From NCBI RefSeq assembly GCF_051014685.1, contig NW_027478485.1, forward strand, positions 124,001 to 188,000: a stretch of DNA of 64,000 nt, given 5' to 3'. The stretch is from Ptiloglossa arizonensis (Eukaryota > Arthropoda > Insecta > Hymenoptera > Colletidae). Made by a program: the position numbers and the translations under genes. The notes below the pieces were generated by a model, which saw only the letters and a program-made list of their open reading frames with translations, did not search any database and was not told where the DNA came from. Below are positions 12,525 to 24,507 of the stretch, one piece after another; positions within the stretch are counted from its first letter, which is position 1, and each line of letters opens with the position of its first letter.

Positions 12525-14225
12525 AATTTCTGTTGCATCTGAAAGTAGAAACTCGCCCGATTACAACGGTATGTGTAGTTTTCCCCTAGACCGTTCCAGT
12601 TTTTCGTTTCGAGCATCAGAACTGCGAAAATTTTGAGTTTCTCAAGCGTTTCTTACCTCCAAACTGCCATATCTCGCGATCGGATTGACCAATCCGCAAA
12701 ATTTCTGTTGCATCTGAAAGTAGAAACTCGCCCGATTACAACGGTATGCGTACTTTTCCCCTAGGGCGTTCTAGTTATTCGTGTCGAGCATCAGAACTGC
12801 GAAAATTTTGAGTTTCTCAAGCGTTTCTTACCTCCAAACTGCCATATCTCGCGAACGGATTGATCAATCCGCAAAATTTCCGTTGCATCTGAAAGTAGAA
12901 ACTCGCCCGATTACAACGGTATGCGTACTTCTCCCCCAGGCCGTTCTAGTCGTTCGTTTCGAGCATCAGAACTGCGAAAATTTTGTGTTTCTCAAGCGTT
13001 TCTTACTTCCAAACTACCACATCTCGCGAACGGATTGACCAATCCGCAAAATTTCTGTTGCATCTGAAAGTAGAAACTCGCCCGATTACAACGGTATGTG
13101 TAGTTTTCCCCTAGACTGTTCCAGTTATTCGTTTCGAGCATCAGAACTGCGAAAATTTTGAGTTTCTCAAGCGTTTCTTACTTCCAAACTGCCATATCTC
13201 GCGAACGAATCGACCAATCCGCAAAATTTCTGTAGCATCTGAAAGTAGAAACTCGCCCGATTACATCGGTATGCGTACTTTTCCCCTAGGCCGTTCTAGT
13301 TATTCGTTTCGAGCATCAGAACTGCGAAAATTTTGAGTTTCTCAAGCGTTTCTTACCTCCAAACTGCCATATCTCGCGAACGGATTGAACAATCCGCAAA
13401 ATTTCAGTTGCATTTGAATGTAGAAACTCGCCCGATTACAACGATATGCGCACTTTTCCCCTAGGCCGTTCTAGTTATTCGTTTCGAACATCAGAACTGC
13501 GAAAATTTTGAGTTTCTCATGCGTTTCTTATCTCCAAACTGCCATATCTCGCGAACGGATTGAACAATCCGCAAAATTTCTGTTGCTTCTGAAAGTAGAA
13601 ACTCGCCCGATTACAACGGTATGCGCACTTTTCCCCTAGGCCGTACTAGTTATTCGTTTCGAGCATCAGAACTGCGAAAATTTTGAGTTTCTCAAGCGTT
13701 TCTTACATCCAAACGGCCATATCTCGCGAACGGATTGACCAATCCGCATAATTTCTGTTGCATCTGAAAGTAGAAACTCCCCCGATTACAACGGTATGCG
13801 TACTTTTCCCCTAGGGCGTTCTAGTTATTCGTGTCGAGCATCAGAACTGCGAAAATTTTGAGTTTCTCATGCGTTTCTTATCTCCTAACTGCCATATCTC
13901 GCGAACGGATTGAACAATCCGCAAAATTTCTGTTGCATCTGAAAGTAGAAACTCGCCCGATTACAACCGTATGCGTACTTCTCCCCTAGGCCGTTCTAGT
14001 CATTCGTTTCGAGCATTAGAACTGCGAAAATTTTGGGTTTCTCAAGCGTTTCTTACTTCCAAACTGCCATATCTCGCGAACGGATTGACCAATCCGCAAA
14101 ATTTCTGTTGCATCTGAAAGTAGAAACTCGCCCGATTACAACGGTATGTGTAGTTTTCCCCTAGACCGTTCCAGTTTTTCGTTTCGAGCATCAGAACTGC
14201 GAAAATTTTGAGTTTCTCAAGCGTT
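11550..14225 (+). repeat. 1,575-bp (9-mer) displaced duplication
   Basis: About 11,550-12,650 is repeated at 13,125-14,225. Four rare marks keep the exact displacement: CGAATCGACC at 11,631 and 13,206; AGTTGCATTTG at 11,831 and 13,406; ACTCCCCCG at about 12,202 and 13,777; CCAGTTTTTCG at about 12,600 and 14,175. The intervening 12,650-13,124 contains the GCGATCGG and GTGTCGAGC units shared with 11,200-11,550 at a 1,400-bp displacement, so nine- and eight-monomer relationships meet here. Confidence 0.85.
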
Positions 14226-14349
14226 TCTTACCTCCAAACTGCCATACCTCGCGAACGGATTGACCAATCCGCAAAATTTCTGTTGCTTCAGAAAGTAGAA
14301 ACTCGCCCGATTACAACGGTATGCGCACTTTTCCCCTAGGCCGTTCTAG

Positions 14350-16799
14350 TTATTCATTTCGAGCATCAGAACTGCGAAAATTTTGAATTTCTCAAGCGTT
14401 TCTTACCTCCAAACTGCCATATCTCGCGAACGGATTGACCAATCCGCAAAATTTCTGTTGCTTCTGAAAGTAGAAACTCGCCCGATTACAACAGTATGCG
14501 CACTTTTCCCCTAGGCCGCTATAGTTATTCGTTTCGAGCATCAGAACTGCGAAAATTTTGAGTTTCTCAAGCATTTCTTAGCTCCAAACTGCCATATCTC
14601 GCGAACGGATTGATCAATCCGCAAAATTTCTATTGCATCTGAAAGCAGAAACACGCCCGATTACAACGGTATGCGTACTTCTCCCCTAGGCCGTTCTAGT
14701 CATTCGTTTCGAGCATCAGAACTGCGAAAATTTTGAGTTTCTCAAGCGTTTCTTACATCCAAACTGCCATATCTCGCGAACGGATTGACCAATCCGCAAA
14801 ATTTCTGTTGCATCTGAAAGTAGAAACTCGCCCGATTACAACGGTATGTGTAGTTTTCCCCTAGGCCGTTCTAGTTATTCGTTACAAGCATCAGAACTGC
14901 GCAAATTTTGAGTTTCTCAAGCGTTTCTTACTTCCAAACTGCCATATCTCGCGAACGGATCGACCAATCCGCAAAATTTCTGTTGCATCTGAAAGTAGAA
15001 ACTCGCCCGATTACATCGGTATGCGTACTTTTCCCCTAGGCCGTTCTAGTTATTCGTTTCGAGCATCAGAACTGCGAAAATTTTGAGTTTCTCAAGCGTT
15101 TCTTACCTCCAAACTGCCATATCTCGCGAACGGATTGAACAATCCGCAAAATTTCTGTTGCATTTGAATGTAGAAACTCGCCCGATTACAACGATATGCG
15201 CACTTTTCCCCTAGGCCGTTCTAGTTATTCGTTTCGAACATCAGAACTGCGAAAATTTTGAGTTTCTCATGCGTTTCTTATCTCCAAACTGCCATATCTC
15301 GCGAACGGATTGAACAATCCGCAAAATTTCTGTTGCTTCTGAAAGTAGAAACTCGCCCGATTACAACGGTATGCGCACTTTTCCCCTAGGCCGTACTAGT
15401 TATTCGTTTCGAGCATCAGAACTGCGAAAATTTTGAGTTTCTCAAGCGTTTCTTACATCCAAACGGCCATATCTCGCGAACGGATTGACCAATCCGCATA
15501 ATTTCTGTTGCATCTGAAAGTAGAAACTCGCCCGATTACAACGGTATGCGCACTTTTCCCCTAGGCCGTTCTAGTTATTCATTTCGAGCATCAGAACTGC
15601 GAAAATTTTGAATTTCTCAAGCGTTTCTTACCTCCAAACTGCCATATCTCGCGAACGGATTGACCAATCCGCAAAATTTCTGTTGCTTCTGAAAGTAGAA
15701 ACTCGCCCGATTACAACGGTATGCGCACTTTTCCCCTAGGCCGCTATAGTTATTCGTTTCGAGCATCAGAACTGCGAAAATTTTGAGTTTCTCAAGCATT
15801 TCTTAGCTCCAAACTGCCATATCTCGCGAACGGATTGATCAATCCGCAAAATTTCTATTGCATCTGAAAGCAGAAACACGCCCGATTACAACGGTATGCG
15901 TACTTCTCCCCTAGGCCGTTCTAGTCATTCGTTTCGAGCATCAGAACTGCGAAAATTTTGAGTTTCTCAAGCGTTTCTTACATCCAAACTGCCATATCTC
16001 GCGAACGGATTGACCAATCCGCAAAATTTCTGTTGCATCTGAAAGTAGAAACTCGCCCGATTACAACGGTATGTGTAGTTTTCCCCTAGGCCGTTCTAGT
16101 TATTCGTTACAAGCATCAGAACTGCGCAAATTTTGAGTTTCTCAAGCGTTTCTTACTTCCAAACTGCCATATCTCGCGAACGGATCGACCAATCCGCAAA
16201 ATTTCTGTTGCATCTGAAAGTAGAAACTCGCCCGATTACATCGGTATGCGTACTTTTCCCCTAGGCCGTTCTAGTTATTCGTTTCGAGCATCAGAACTGC
16301 GAAAATTTTGAGTTTCTCAAGCGTTTCTTACCTCCAAACTGCCATATCTCGCGAACGGATTGAACAATCCGCAAAATTTCTGTTGCATTTGAATGTAGAA
16401 ACTCGCCCGATTACAACGATATGCGCACTTTTCCCCTAGGCCGTTCTAGTTATTCGTTTCGAACATCAGAACTGCGAAAATTTTGAGTTTCTCATGCGTT
16501 TCTTATCTCCAAACTGCCATATCTCGCGAACGGATTGAACAATCCGCAAAATTTCTGTTGCTTCTGAAAGTAGAAACTCGCCCGATTACAACGGTATGCG
16601 CACTTTTCCCCTAGGCCGTACTAGTTATTCGTTTCGAGCATCAGAACTGCGAAAATTTTGAGTTTCTCAAGCGTTTCTTACATCCAAACGGCCATATCTC
16701 GCGAACGGATTGACCAATCCGCATAATTTCTGTTGCATCTGAAAGTAGAAACTCGCCCGATTACAACGGTATGCGTACTTTTCCCCTAGGGCGTTCTAG
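14350..16799 (+). repeat. Two 1,225-bp heptamer HOR copies
   Basis: Copies at 14,350-15,574 and 15,575-16,799 are nearly identical. Shared marks are CATTTCGAGC with TTTTGAATTTC, CCGCTATAG, AAGCATTTCTTAGCTCC, CAGAAACACG and CGTTACAAGC (14,881 and 16,106). The few differences include CAGTATGCG against CGGTATGCG in the first unit and the end of the last unit. Confidence 0.9.
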
Positions 16800-17339
16800 T
16801 TATTCGTGTCGAGCATCAGAACTGCCAAAATTTCTAGTTTCTCATGCGTTTCTTATCTCCAAACTGCCATATCTCGCGAACGGATTGAACAATCCGCAAA
16901 ATTTCTGTTGCATCTGAAAGTAGAAACTCGCCCGATTACAACCGTATGCGTACTTCTCCCCTAGGCCGTTCTAGTCATTCGTTTCGAGCATTAGAACTGC
17001 GAAAATTTTGGGTTTCTCAAGCGTTTCTTACTTCCAATCTGCCATATCTCGCGAACGGATTGACCAATCCGCAAAATTTCTGTTGCATCTGAAAGTAGAA
17101 ACTCGCCCGATTACAACGGTATGTGTAGTTTTCCCCTAGACCGTTCCAGTTATTCGTTTCGAGCATCAGAACTGCGAAAATTTTGAGTTTCTCAAGCGTT
17201 TCTTACCTCCAAACTGCCATACCTCGCGAACGGATTGACCAATCCGCAAAATTTCTGTTGCTTCAGAAAGTAGAAACTCGCCCGATTACAACGGTATGCG
17301 CACTTTTCCCCTAGGCCGCTCTAGTTATTCGTTTCGAGC

Positions 17340-17347
17340 GAATTCGT
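17340..17347 (+). other. 8-bp replacement with EcoRI site (net +4), copy 1
   Basis: Where the consensus has GAGCATCAGAACTG, this unit has GAGC-GAATTCGT-GAACTG. ATCA is replaced by eight bases that create a GAATTC site. It is one of only two places in the window where I saw sequence gained relative to the monomer. Confidence 0.9.
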
Positions 17348-18393
17348 GAACTGCGAAAATTTTGAGTTTCTCAAGCGTTTCTTACATCCAAACGGCCATA
17401 TCTCGCGAACGGATTGACCAATTCGCATGATTTCTGTTGCTTCTGAAAGTAGAAACTCGCCCGATTACAACGGTATGCGCACTTTTCCCCTAGGCCGTAC
17501 TAGTTATTCGTTTCGAGCATCAGAACTGCGAAAATTTTGAGTTTCTCAAGCGTTTCTTACATCCAAACGGCCATATCTCGCGAACAGATTGACCAATCCG
17601 CATAATTTCTGTTGCATCTGAAAGTAGAAACTCGCCCGATTACAACGGTATGCGTACTTTTCCCCTAGGGCGTACTAGTTATTCGTTTCGAGCATCAGAA
17701 CTGCGAAAATTTTGAGTTTCTCAAGCGTTTCTTACATCCAAACGGCCATATCTCGCGAACGGATTGACCAATCCGCATAATTTCTGTTGCATCTGAAAGT
17801 AGAAACTCGCCCGATTACAACGGTATGCGTACTTTTCCCCTAGGGCGTTCTAGTTATTCGTGTCGAGCATCAGAACTGCCAAAATTTCTAGTTTCTCATG
17901 CGTTTCTTATCTCCAAACTGCCATATCTCGCGAACGGATTGAACAATCCGCAAAATTTCTGTTGCATCTGAAAGTAGAAACTCGCCCGATTACAACCGTA
18001 TGCGTACTTCTCCCCTAGGCCGTTCTAGTCATTCGTTTCGAGCATTAGAACTGCGAAAATTTTGGGTTTCTCAAGCGTTTCTTACTTCCAATCTGCCATA
18101 TCTCGCGAACGGATTGACCAATCCGCAAAATTTCTGTTGCATCTGAAAGTAGAAACTCGCCCGATTACAACGGTATGTGTAGTTTTCCCCTAGACCGTTC
18201 CAGTTATTCGTTTCGAGCATCAGAACTGCGAAAATTTTGAGTTTCTCAAGCGTTTCTTACCTCCAAACTGCCATACCTCGCGAACGGATTGACCAATCCG
18301 CAAAATTTCTGTTGCTTCAGAAAGTAGAAACTCGCCCGATTACAACGGTATGCGCACTTTTCCCCTAGGCCGCTCTAGTTATTCGTTTCGAGC

Positions 18394-18401
18394 GAATTCG
18401 T
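18394..18401 (+). other. 8-bp replacement with EcoRI site (net +4), copy 2
   Basis: The same GAATTCGT replacement as at 17,340, 1,054 bp downstream. It arose once and was copied with its hexamer block. Confidence 0.9.
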
Positions 18402-18484
18402 GAACTGCGAAAATTTTGAGTTTCTCAAGCGTTTCTTACATCCAAACGGCCATATCTCGCGAACGGATTGACCAATTCGCATGA

Positions 18485-19082
18485 TTTCTGTTGCATCTGA
18501 AAGTAGAAACTCGCCCGATTACATCGGTATGCGTGCTTTTCCCCTAGGCCGTTCTTGTTATTCGTTTCGAGCATCAGAACTGCGAAAATTTTGAGTTTCT
18601 CAAGCGTTTCTTATATCCAAACGGCCATATCTCGCGAACGGATTGACCAATCCGCATAATTTCTGTTGCATCTGAAAGTAGAAACTCGCCCGATTACAAC
18701 GGTATGCGTACTTTTCCCCTAGGGCGTTCTAGTTATTCGTGTCGAGCATCAGAACTGCGAAAATTTTGAGTTTCTCATGCGTTTCTTATCTCCAAACTGC
18801 CATATCTCGCGAACGGATTGAACAATCCGCAAAATTTCTGTTGCATCTGAAAGTAGAATATCGCCCGATTACAACCGTATGCGTACTTCTCCCCTAGGCC
18901 GTACTAGTTATTCGTTTCGAGCATCAGAACTGCGAAAATTTTGAGTTTCTCAAGCGTTTCTTACATCCAAACGGCCATATCTCGCGAACGGATTGACCAA
19001 TCCGCATAATTTCTGTTGCATCTGAAAGTAGAAACTCGCCCGATTACAACGGTATGCGTACTTTTCCCCTAGGGCGTTCTAG
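18485..19082 (+). repeat. Satellite monomers between HOR blocks
   Basis: Ordinary monomers. The unit at 18,558 (TTCTTGTTATTCG, ATATCCAAACGGCC), preceded by the GCGTGCTTTT mark at 18,531, recurs at 22,408 (22 monomers away). GCGTGCTTTT also tags 20,281, 22,381 and 24,131. Nothing other than satellite is present. Confidence 0.75.
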
Positions 19083-20307
19083 TTATTCGTGTCGAGCATC
19101 AGAACTGCGAAAATTTTGAGTTTCTCATGCGTTTCTTATCTCCTAACTGCCATATCTCGCGAACGGATTGAACAATCCGCAAAATTTCTGTTGCATCTGA
19201 AAGTAGAAACTCGCCCGATTACAACCGTATGCGTACTTCTCCCCTAGGCCGTTCTAGTCATTCGTTTCGAGCATTAGAACTGCGAAAATTTTGGGTTTCT
19301 CAAGCGTTTCTTACTTCCAAACTGCCATATCTCGCGAACGGATTGACCAATCCGCAAAATTTCTGTTGCATCTGAAAGTAGAAACTCGCCCGATTACAAC
19401 GGTATGTGTAGTTTTCCCCTAGACCGTTCCAGTTATTCGTTTCGAGCATCAGAACTGCGAAAATTTTGAGTTTCTCAAGCGTTTCTTACCTCCAAACTGC
19501 CATACCTCGCGAACGGATTGACCAATCCGCAAAATTTCTGTTGCTTCAGAAAGTAGAAACTCGCCCGATTACAACGGTATGCGCACTTTTCCCCTAGGCC
19601 GTTCTAGTTATTCATTTCGAGCATCAGAACTGCGAAAATTTTGAATTTCTCAAGCGTTTCTTACATCCAAACTGCCATATCTCGCGAACGGATTGACCAA
19701 TCCGCAAAATTTCTGTTGCTTCTGAAAGTTGAAACTCGCCCGATTACAACGGTATGCGCACTTTTCCCCTAGGCCGCTCTAGTTATTCGTTTCGAGCATC
19801 AGAACTGCGAAAATTTTGAGTTTCTCAAGCGTTTCTTAGCTCCAAACTGCCATATCTCGCGAACGGATTGATCAATCCGCAAAATTTCTATTGCATCTGA
19901 AAGCAGAAACACGCCCGATTACAACGGTATGCGTACTTCTCCCCTAGGCCGTTCTAGTCATTCGTTTCGAGCATCAGAACTGCGAAAATTTTGAGTTTCT
20001 CAAGCGTTTCTTACATCCAAACTGCCATATCTCGCGAACGGATTGACCAATCCGCAAAATTTCTGTTGCATCTGAAAGTAGAAACTCGCCCGATTACAAC
20101 GGTATGCGCACTTTTCCACTGGGCCGTTCTAGTTATTCGTTTCGAGCATCAGAACTGCGAAAATTTTGAGTTTCTCAATCGTTTCTTACATCCAATCGGC
20201 CATATCTCGCGAACGGATTGACCAATTCGCATGATTTCTGTTGCACCTGAAAGTAGAAACTCGCCCGATTACATCGGTATGCGTGCTTTTCCCCTAGGCC
20301 GTTCTAG
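19083..20307 (+). repeat. Heptamer block, copy 1 of a 2,100-bp-displaced pair
   Basis: Seven units match 21,183-22,407. Shared marks include GAGCATTAG with GGGTTTCTC, CATACCTCGCG with CTTCAGAAAG, CATTTCGAGC with TTTTGAATTTC, CTTAGCTCC, and the rare TTTTCCACTGGGCC (20,115 and 22,215). The displacement is 12 monomers. Confidence 0.85.
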
Positions 20308-21182
20308 TTATTCGTTTCAAGCATCAGAACTGCGCAAATTTTGAGTTTCTCAAGCGTTTCTTACCTCCAAGCTGCCACATCTCGCGAACGGATTGACCAA
20401 TCCGCAAAATTTCTGTTGCATCTGAAAGTAGAAACTCGCCCGATTACAACGGTATGTGTAGTTTTCCCCTAGACTGTTCCAGTTATTCGTTTCGAGTATC
20501 AGAACTGCGAAAATTTTGAGTTTCTCAAGCGTTTCTTACTTCCAAACTGCCATATCTCGCGAACGGATCGACCAATCCGCAAAATTTCTGTTGCATCTGA
20601 AAGTAGAAACTCGCCCGATTACATCGGTATGCGTACTTTTCCCCTAGGCCGTTCTAGTTATTCGTTTCGAGCATCAGAACTGCGAAAATTTTGAGTTTCT
20701 CAAGCGTTTCTTAGCTCCAAACTGCCATATCTCGCGAACGGATTGATCAATCCGCAAAATTTCTATTGCATCTGAAAGCAGAAACACGCCCGATTACAAC
20801 GGTATGCGTACTTCTCCCCTAGGCCGTTCTAGTCATTCGTTTCGAGCATCAGAACTGCGAAAATTTTGAGTTTCTCAAGCGTTTCTTACATCCAAACTGC
20901 CATATCTCGCGAACGGATTGACCAATCCGCAAAATTTCTGTTGCATCTGAAAGTAGAAACTCGCCCGATTACAACGGTATGTGTAGTTTTCCCCTAGACT
21001 GTTCCAGTTATTCGTTTCGAGTATCAGAACTGCGAAAATTTTGAGTTTCTCAAGCGTTTCTTACTTCCAAACTGCCATATCTCGCGAACGGATCGACCAA
21101 TCCGCAAAATTTCTGTTGCATCTGAAAGTAGAAACTCGCCCGATTACATCGGTATGCGTACTTTTCCCCTAGGGCGTTCTAG
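20308..21182 (+). repeat. Monomers with a 525-bp trimer echo
   Basis: The GAGTATCAG unit with GGATCGACC and ACATCGG occurs at 20,483 and again at 21,008, three monomers apart, each preceded by a CTAGACTGTTCC end. These are the last CTAGACTG ends I noticed in the window. Confidence 0.7.
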
Positions 21183-22407
21183 TTATTCGTGTCGAGCATC
21201 AGAACTGCCAAAATTTTGAGTTTCTCATGCGTTTCTTATCTCCAAACTGCCATATCTCGCGAACGGATTGAACAATCCGCAAAATTTCTGTTGCATCTGA
21301 AAGTAGAAACTCGCCCGATTACAACCGTATGCGTACTTCTCCCCTAGGCCGTTCTAGTCATTCGTTTCGAGCATTAGAACTGCGAAAATTTTGGGTTTCT
21401 CAAGCGTTTCTTACTTCCAATCTGCCATATCTCGCGAACGGATTGACCAATCCGCAAAATTTCTGTTGCATCTGAAAGTAGAAACTCGCCCGATTACAAC
21501 GGTATGTGTAGTTTTCCCCTAGACCGTTCCAGTTATTCGTTTCGAGCATCAGAACTGCGAAAATTTTGAGTTTCTCAAGCGTTTCTTACCTCCAAACTGC
21601 CATACCTCGCGAACGGATTGACCAATCCGCAAAATTTCTGTTGCTTCAGAAAGTAGAAACTCGCCCGATTACAACGGTATGCGCACTTTTCCCCTAGGCC
21701 GTTCTAGTTATTCATTTCGAGCATCAGAACTGCGAAAATTTTGAATTTCTCAAGCGTTTCTTACCTCCAAACTGCCATATCTCGCGAACGGATTGACCAA
21801 TCCGCAAAATTTCTGTTGCTTCTGAAAGTAGAAACTCGCCCGATTACAACGGTATGCGCACTTTTCCCCTAGGCCGCTCTAGTTATTCGTTTCGAGCATC
21901 AGAACTGCGAAAATTTTGAGTTTCTCAAGCGTTTCTTAGCTCCAAACTGCCATATCTCGCGAACGGATTGATCAATCCGCAAAATTTCTGTTGCATCTGA
22001 AAGCAGAAACACGCCCGATTACAACGGTATGCGTACTTCTCCCCTAGGCCGTTCTAGTCATTCGTTTCGAGCATCAGAACTGCGAAAATTTTGAGTTTCT
22101 CAAGCGTTTCTTACTTCCAAACTGCCATATCTCGCGAACGGATTGACCAATCCGCAAAATTTCTGTTGCATCTGAAAGTAGAAACTCGCCCGATTACAAC
22201 GGTATGCGCACTTTTCCACTGGGCCGTTCTAGTTATTCGTTTCGAGCATCAGAACTGCGAAAATTTTGAGTTTCTCAATCGTTTCTTACATCCAAACGGC
22301 CATATCTCGCGAACGGATTGACCAATTCGCATGATTTCTGTTGCATCTGAAAGTAGAAACTCGCCCGATTACATCGGTATGCGTGCTTTTCCCCTAGGCC
22401 GTTCTTG
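21183..22407 (+). repeat. Heptamer block, copy 2 of the 2,100-bp-displaced pair
   Basis: Second copy of 19,083-20,307. It differs by CTGCCAAAATTTT in its first unit, CCAATCTGCC in its second and a few single bases. Confidence 0.85.
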
Positions 22408-24507
22408 TTATTCGTTTCGAGCATCAGAACTGCGAAAATTTTGAGTTTCTCAAGCGTTTCTTATATCCAAACGGCCATATCTCGCGAACGGATTGACCAA
22501 TCCGCATAATTTCTGTTGCATCTGAAAGTAGAAACTCGCCCGATTAAAACGGTATGCGTACTTTTCCCCTAGGGCGTTCTAGTTATTCGTGTCGAGCATC
22601 AGAACTGCGAAAATTTTGAGTTTCTCATGCGTTTCTTATCTCCAAACTGCCATATCTCGCGAACGGATTGAACAATCCGCAAAATTTCTGTTGCATCTGA
22701 AAGTAGAATCTCGCCCGATTACAACCGTATGCGTACTTCTCCCCTAGGCCATTCTAGTCATTCGTTTCGAGCATTAGAACTGCGAAAATTTTGGGTTTCT
22801 CAAGCGTTTCTTACTTCCAAACTGCCATATCTCGCGAACGGATTGACCAATCCGCAAAATTTCTGTTGCATCTGAAAGTAGAAACTCGCCCGATTACAAC
22901 GGTATGTGTAGTTTTCCCCTAGGCCGTTCTAGTTATTCGTTTCGAGCATCAGAACTGCGAAAATTTTGAGTTTCTCAAGCGTTTCTTACCTCCAAACTGC
23001 CACATCTCGCGAACGGATTGACCAATCCGCAAAATTTCTCTTGCATCTGAAAGTAGAAACTCGCCCGATTACAACGTTATGTGTAGTTTTCCCCTAGACC
23101 GTTCCAGTTATTCGTTTCGAGCATCAGAACTGCGAAAATTTTGAGTTTCTCAAGCGTTTCTTACTTCCAAACTGCCACATCTCGCGAACGGATCGACCAA
23201 TCCGCAAAATTTCTGTTGCATCTGAAAGTAGAAACTCGCCCGATTACAACGGTATGCGTACTTCTCCCCTGGGCCGTTCTAGTTATTCATTTCGAGCATC
23301 AGAACAGCGAAAATTTTGAGTTTCTCAAGCGTTTCTTACATCCATACGGCCACATCTCGCGAACGGATTGACCAATCCGCAAAATTTCTGTTGCATCTGA
23401 AAGTAGAAACTCGCCCGATTGCAACGGTGTGTGTAGTTTTCCCCTAGGCCGTTCCAGTTATTCGTTTCGAGCATCAGAAATGCGAAAATTTTGAGTTTCT
23501 CGAGCGTTTCTTACCTCCAAACTGCCATATCTCGCGAACGGATTGACCAATCTGTAAAATTTCTGTTGCATTTGAAAGTAGAAACTCGCCCGATTACAAC
23601 GGTATGCGCACTTTTCCCCTGGTCCGTCCTAGTTATTCGTTCCGAGCATCAGAACTGCGAAAATTTTGAGTTTCTAAGGCGTTTCTTATCTCCAAACTGT
23701 CATATCTCGCGAACGGATTGACCAATCCGCATAATTGCTGTTGCATCTGAAAGTAGAAACTCGCCCGATTATAACGGTATGCGTACTTCTCCCATAGGCC
23801 GTTCTAGTCATTCGTTTCGAGCATCAGAGCTGCGAAAATTTCGAGTTTCTCAAGCGTTTCTTATCTCCAAACTGCCATATCTCGCGAAAGGATTGATCAA
23901 TCCGCAAAATTTCTGTTGCATCTGAAAGTAGAAACTCGCCCGATTACAACGGTATGCGTACTTCTCCCCTAGGCCGTTCTAGTTATTCGTTTCGAGCATC
24001 AGAACTGCGAAAATTTTGAGTTTCTCAATCGTTTCTTACATCCAAACGGCCATATCTCGCGAACGGATTGACCAATTCGCATGATTTCTGTTGCATCTGA
24101 AAGTAGAAACTCGCCCGATTACATCGGTATGCGTGCTTTTCCCCTAGGCCGTTCTAGTCATTCGTTTCGAGCATCAGAACTGCGAAAATTTTGAGTTTCT
24201 CAAGCGTTTCTTACCTCCAAACTGCCATATCTCGCGAACGGATTGATCAATCCGCAAAATTGCTGTTGCATCTGAAAGTAGAAACTCGCCCGATTACAAC
24301 GGTATGCGTACTTCTCCCCTAGGCCGTTCTAGTCATTCGTTTCGAGCATCAGAACTGCGAAAATTTTGAGTTTCTCAAGCGTTTCTTACTTCCAAACTAC
24401 CACATCTCGCGAACGGATTGACCAATCCGCAAAATTTCTGTTGCATCTGAAAGTAGAAACTCGCCCGATTGCAACGGTATGTGTAGTTTTCCCCTAGGCC
24501 GTTCCAG
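22408..24507 (+). repeat. Transition region, first units of the CTCGAGCG family
   Basis: From about 23.1 kb a new set of variants appears: TCCATACGGCC (23,341), GAAATGCG with CTCGAGCG (23,458), GTCCGTCCTAG with CTAAGGCG (23,633) and CCCATAGGCC. The pair at 23,108-23,632 recurs at 27,308-27,832 (24 monomers away) and at 29,058-29,582. Nothing other than satellite is present. Confidence 0.75.

Larger units (their letters stand above)
16625..18484 (+). repeat. 1,054-bp hexamer duplication carrying the 4-bp insertion
   Basis: About 16,625-17,430 recurs at 17,679-18,484. Both carry CTGCCAAAATTTCTAG (16,822 and 17,876), CCAATCTGCC, CATACCTCGCG with CTTCAGAAAG, and the unusual GCGAATTCGTGAAC segment. 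The displacement is six monomers plus 4 bp, because the insertion lies inside the duplicated block. Confidence 0.9.

Noticed and set aside
9975..14174. A regular 1,400-bp octamer HOR suggested by GTGTCGAGC units at 9,975, 11,375 and 12,775.
   Set aside because: The following units differ (ACTACCACATC against GAACGAATCGACC), and rare marks instead keep a 1,575-bp displacement. The octamer spacing is only a local mosaic.
23141..23371. Recurrent 76-codon plus-strand open frames (also near 19,991, 22,091, 23,491, 24,541, 27,341, 29,091 and 29,441).
   Set aside because: They recur at exact multiples of 175 bp, begin at TTG within TTTTGAGTTTC, and end at the TGA of GGATTGAC. They are the stop-free part of two monomers in one frame; unit length is not a multiple of three, so no repeat protein is possible.
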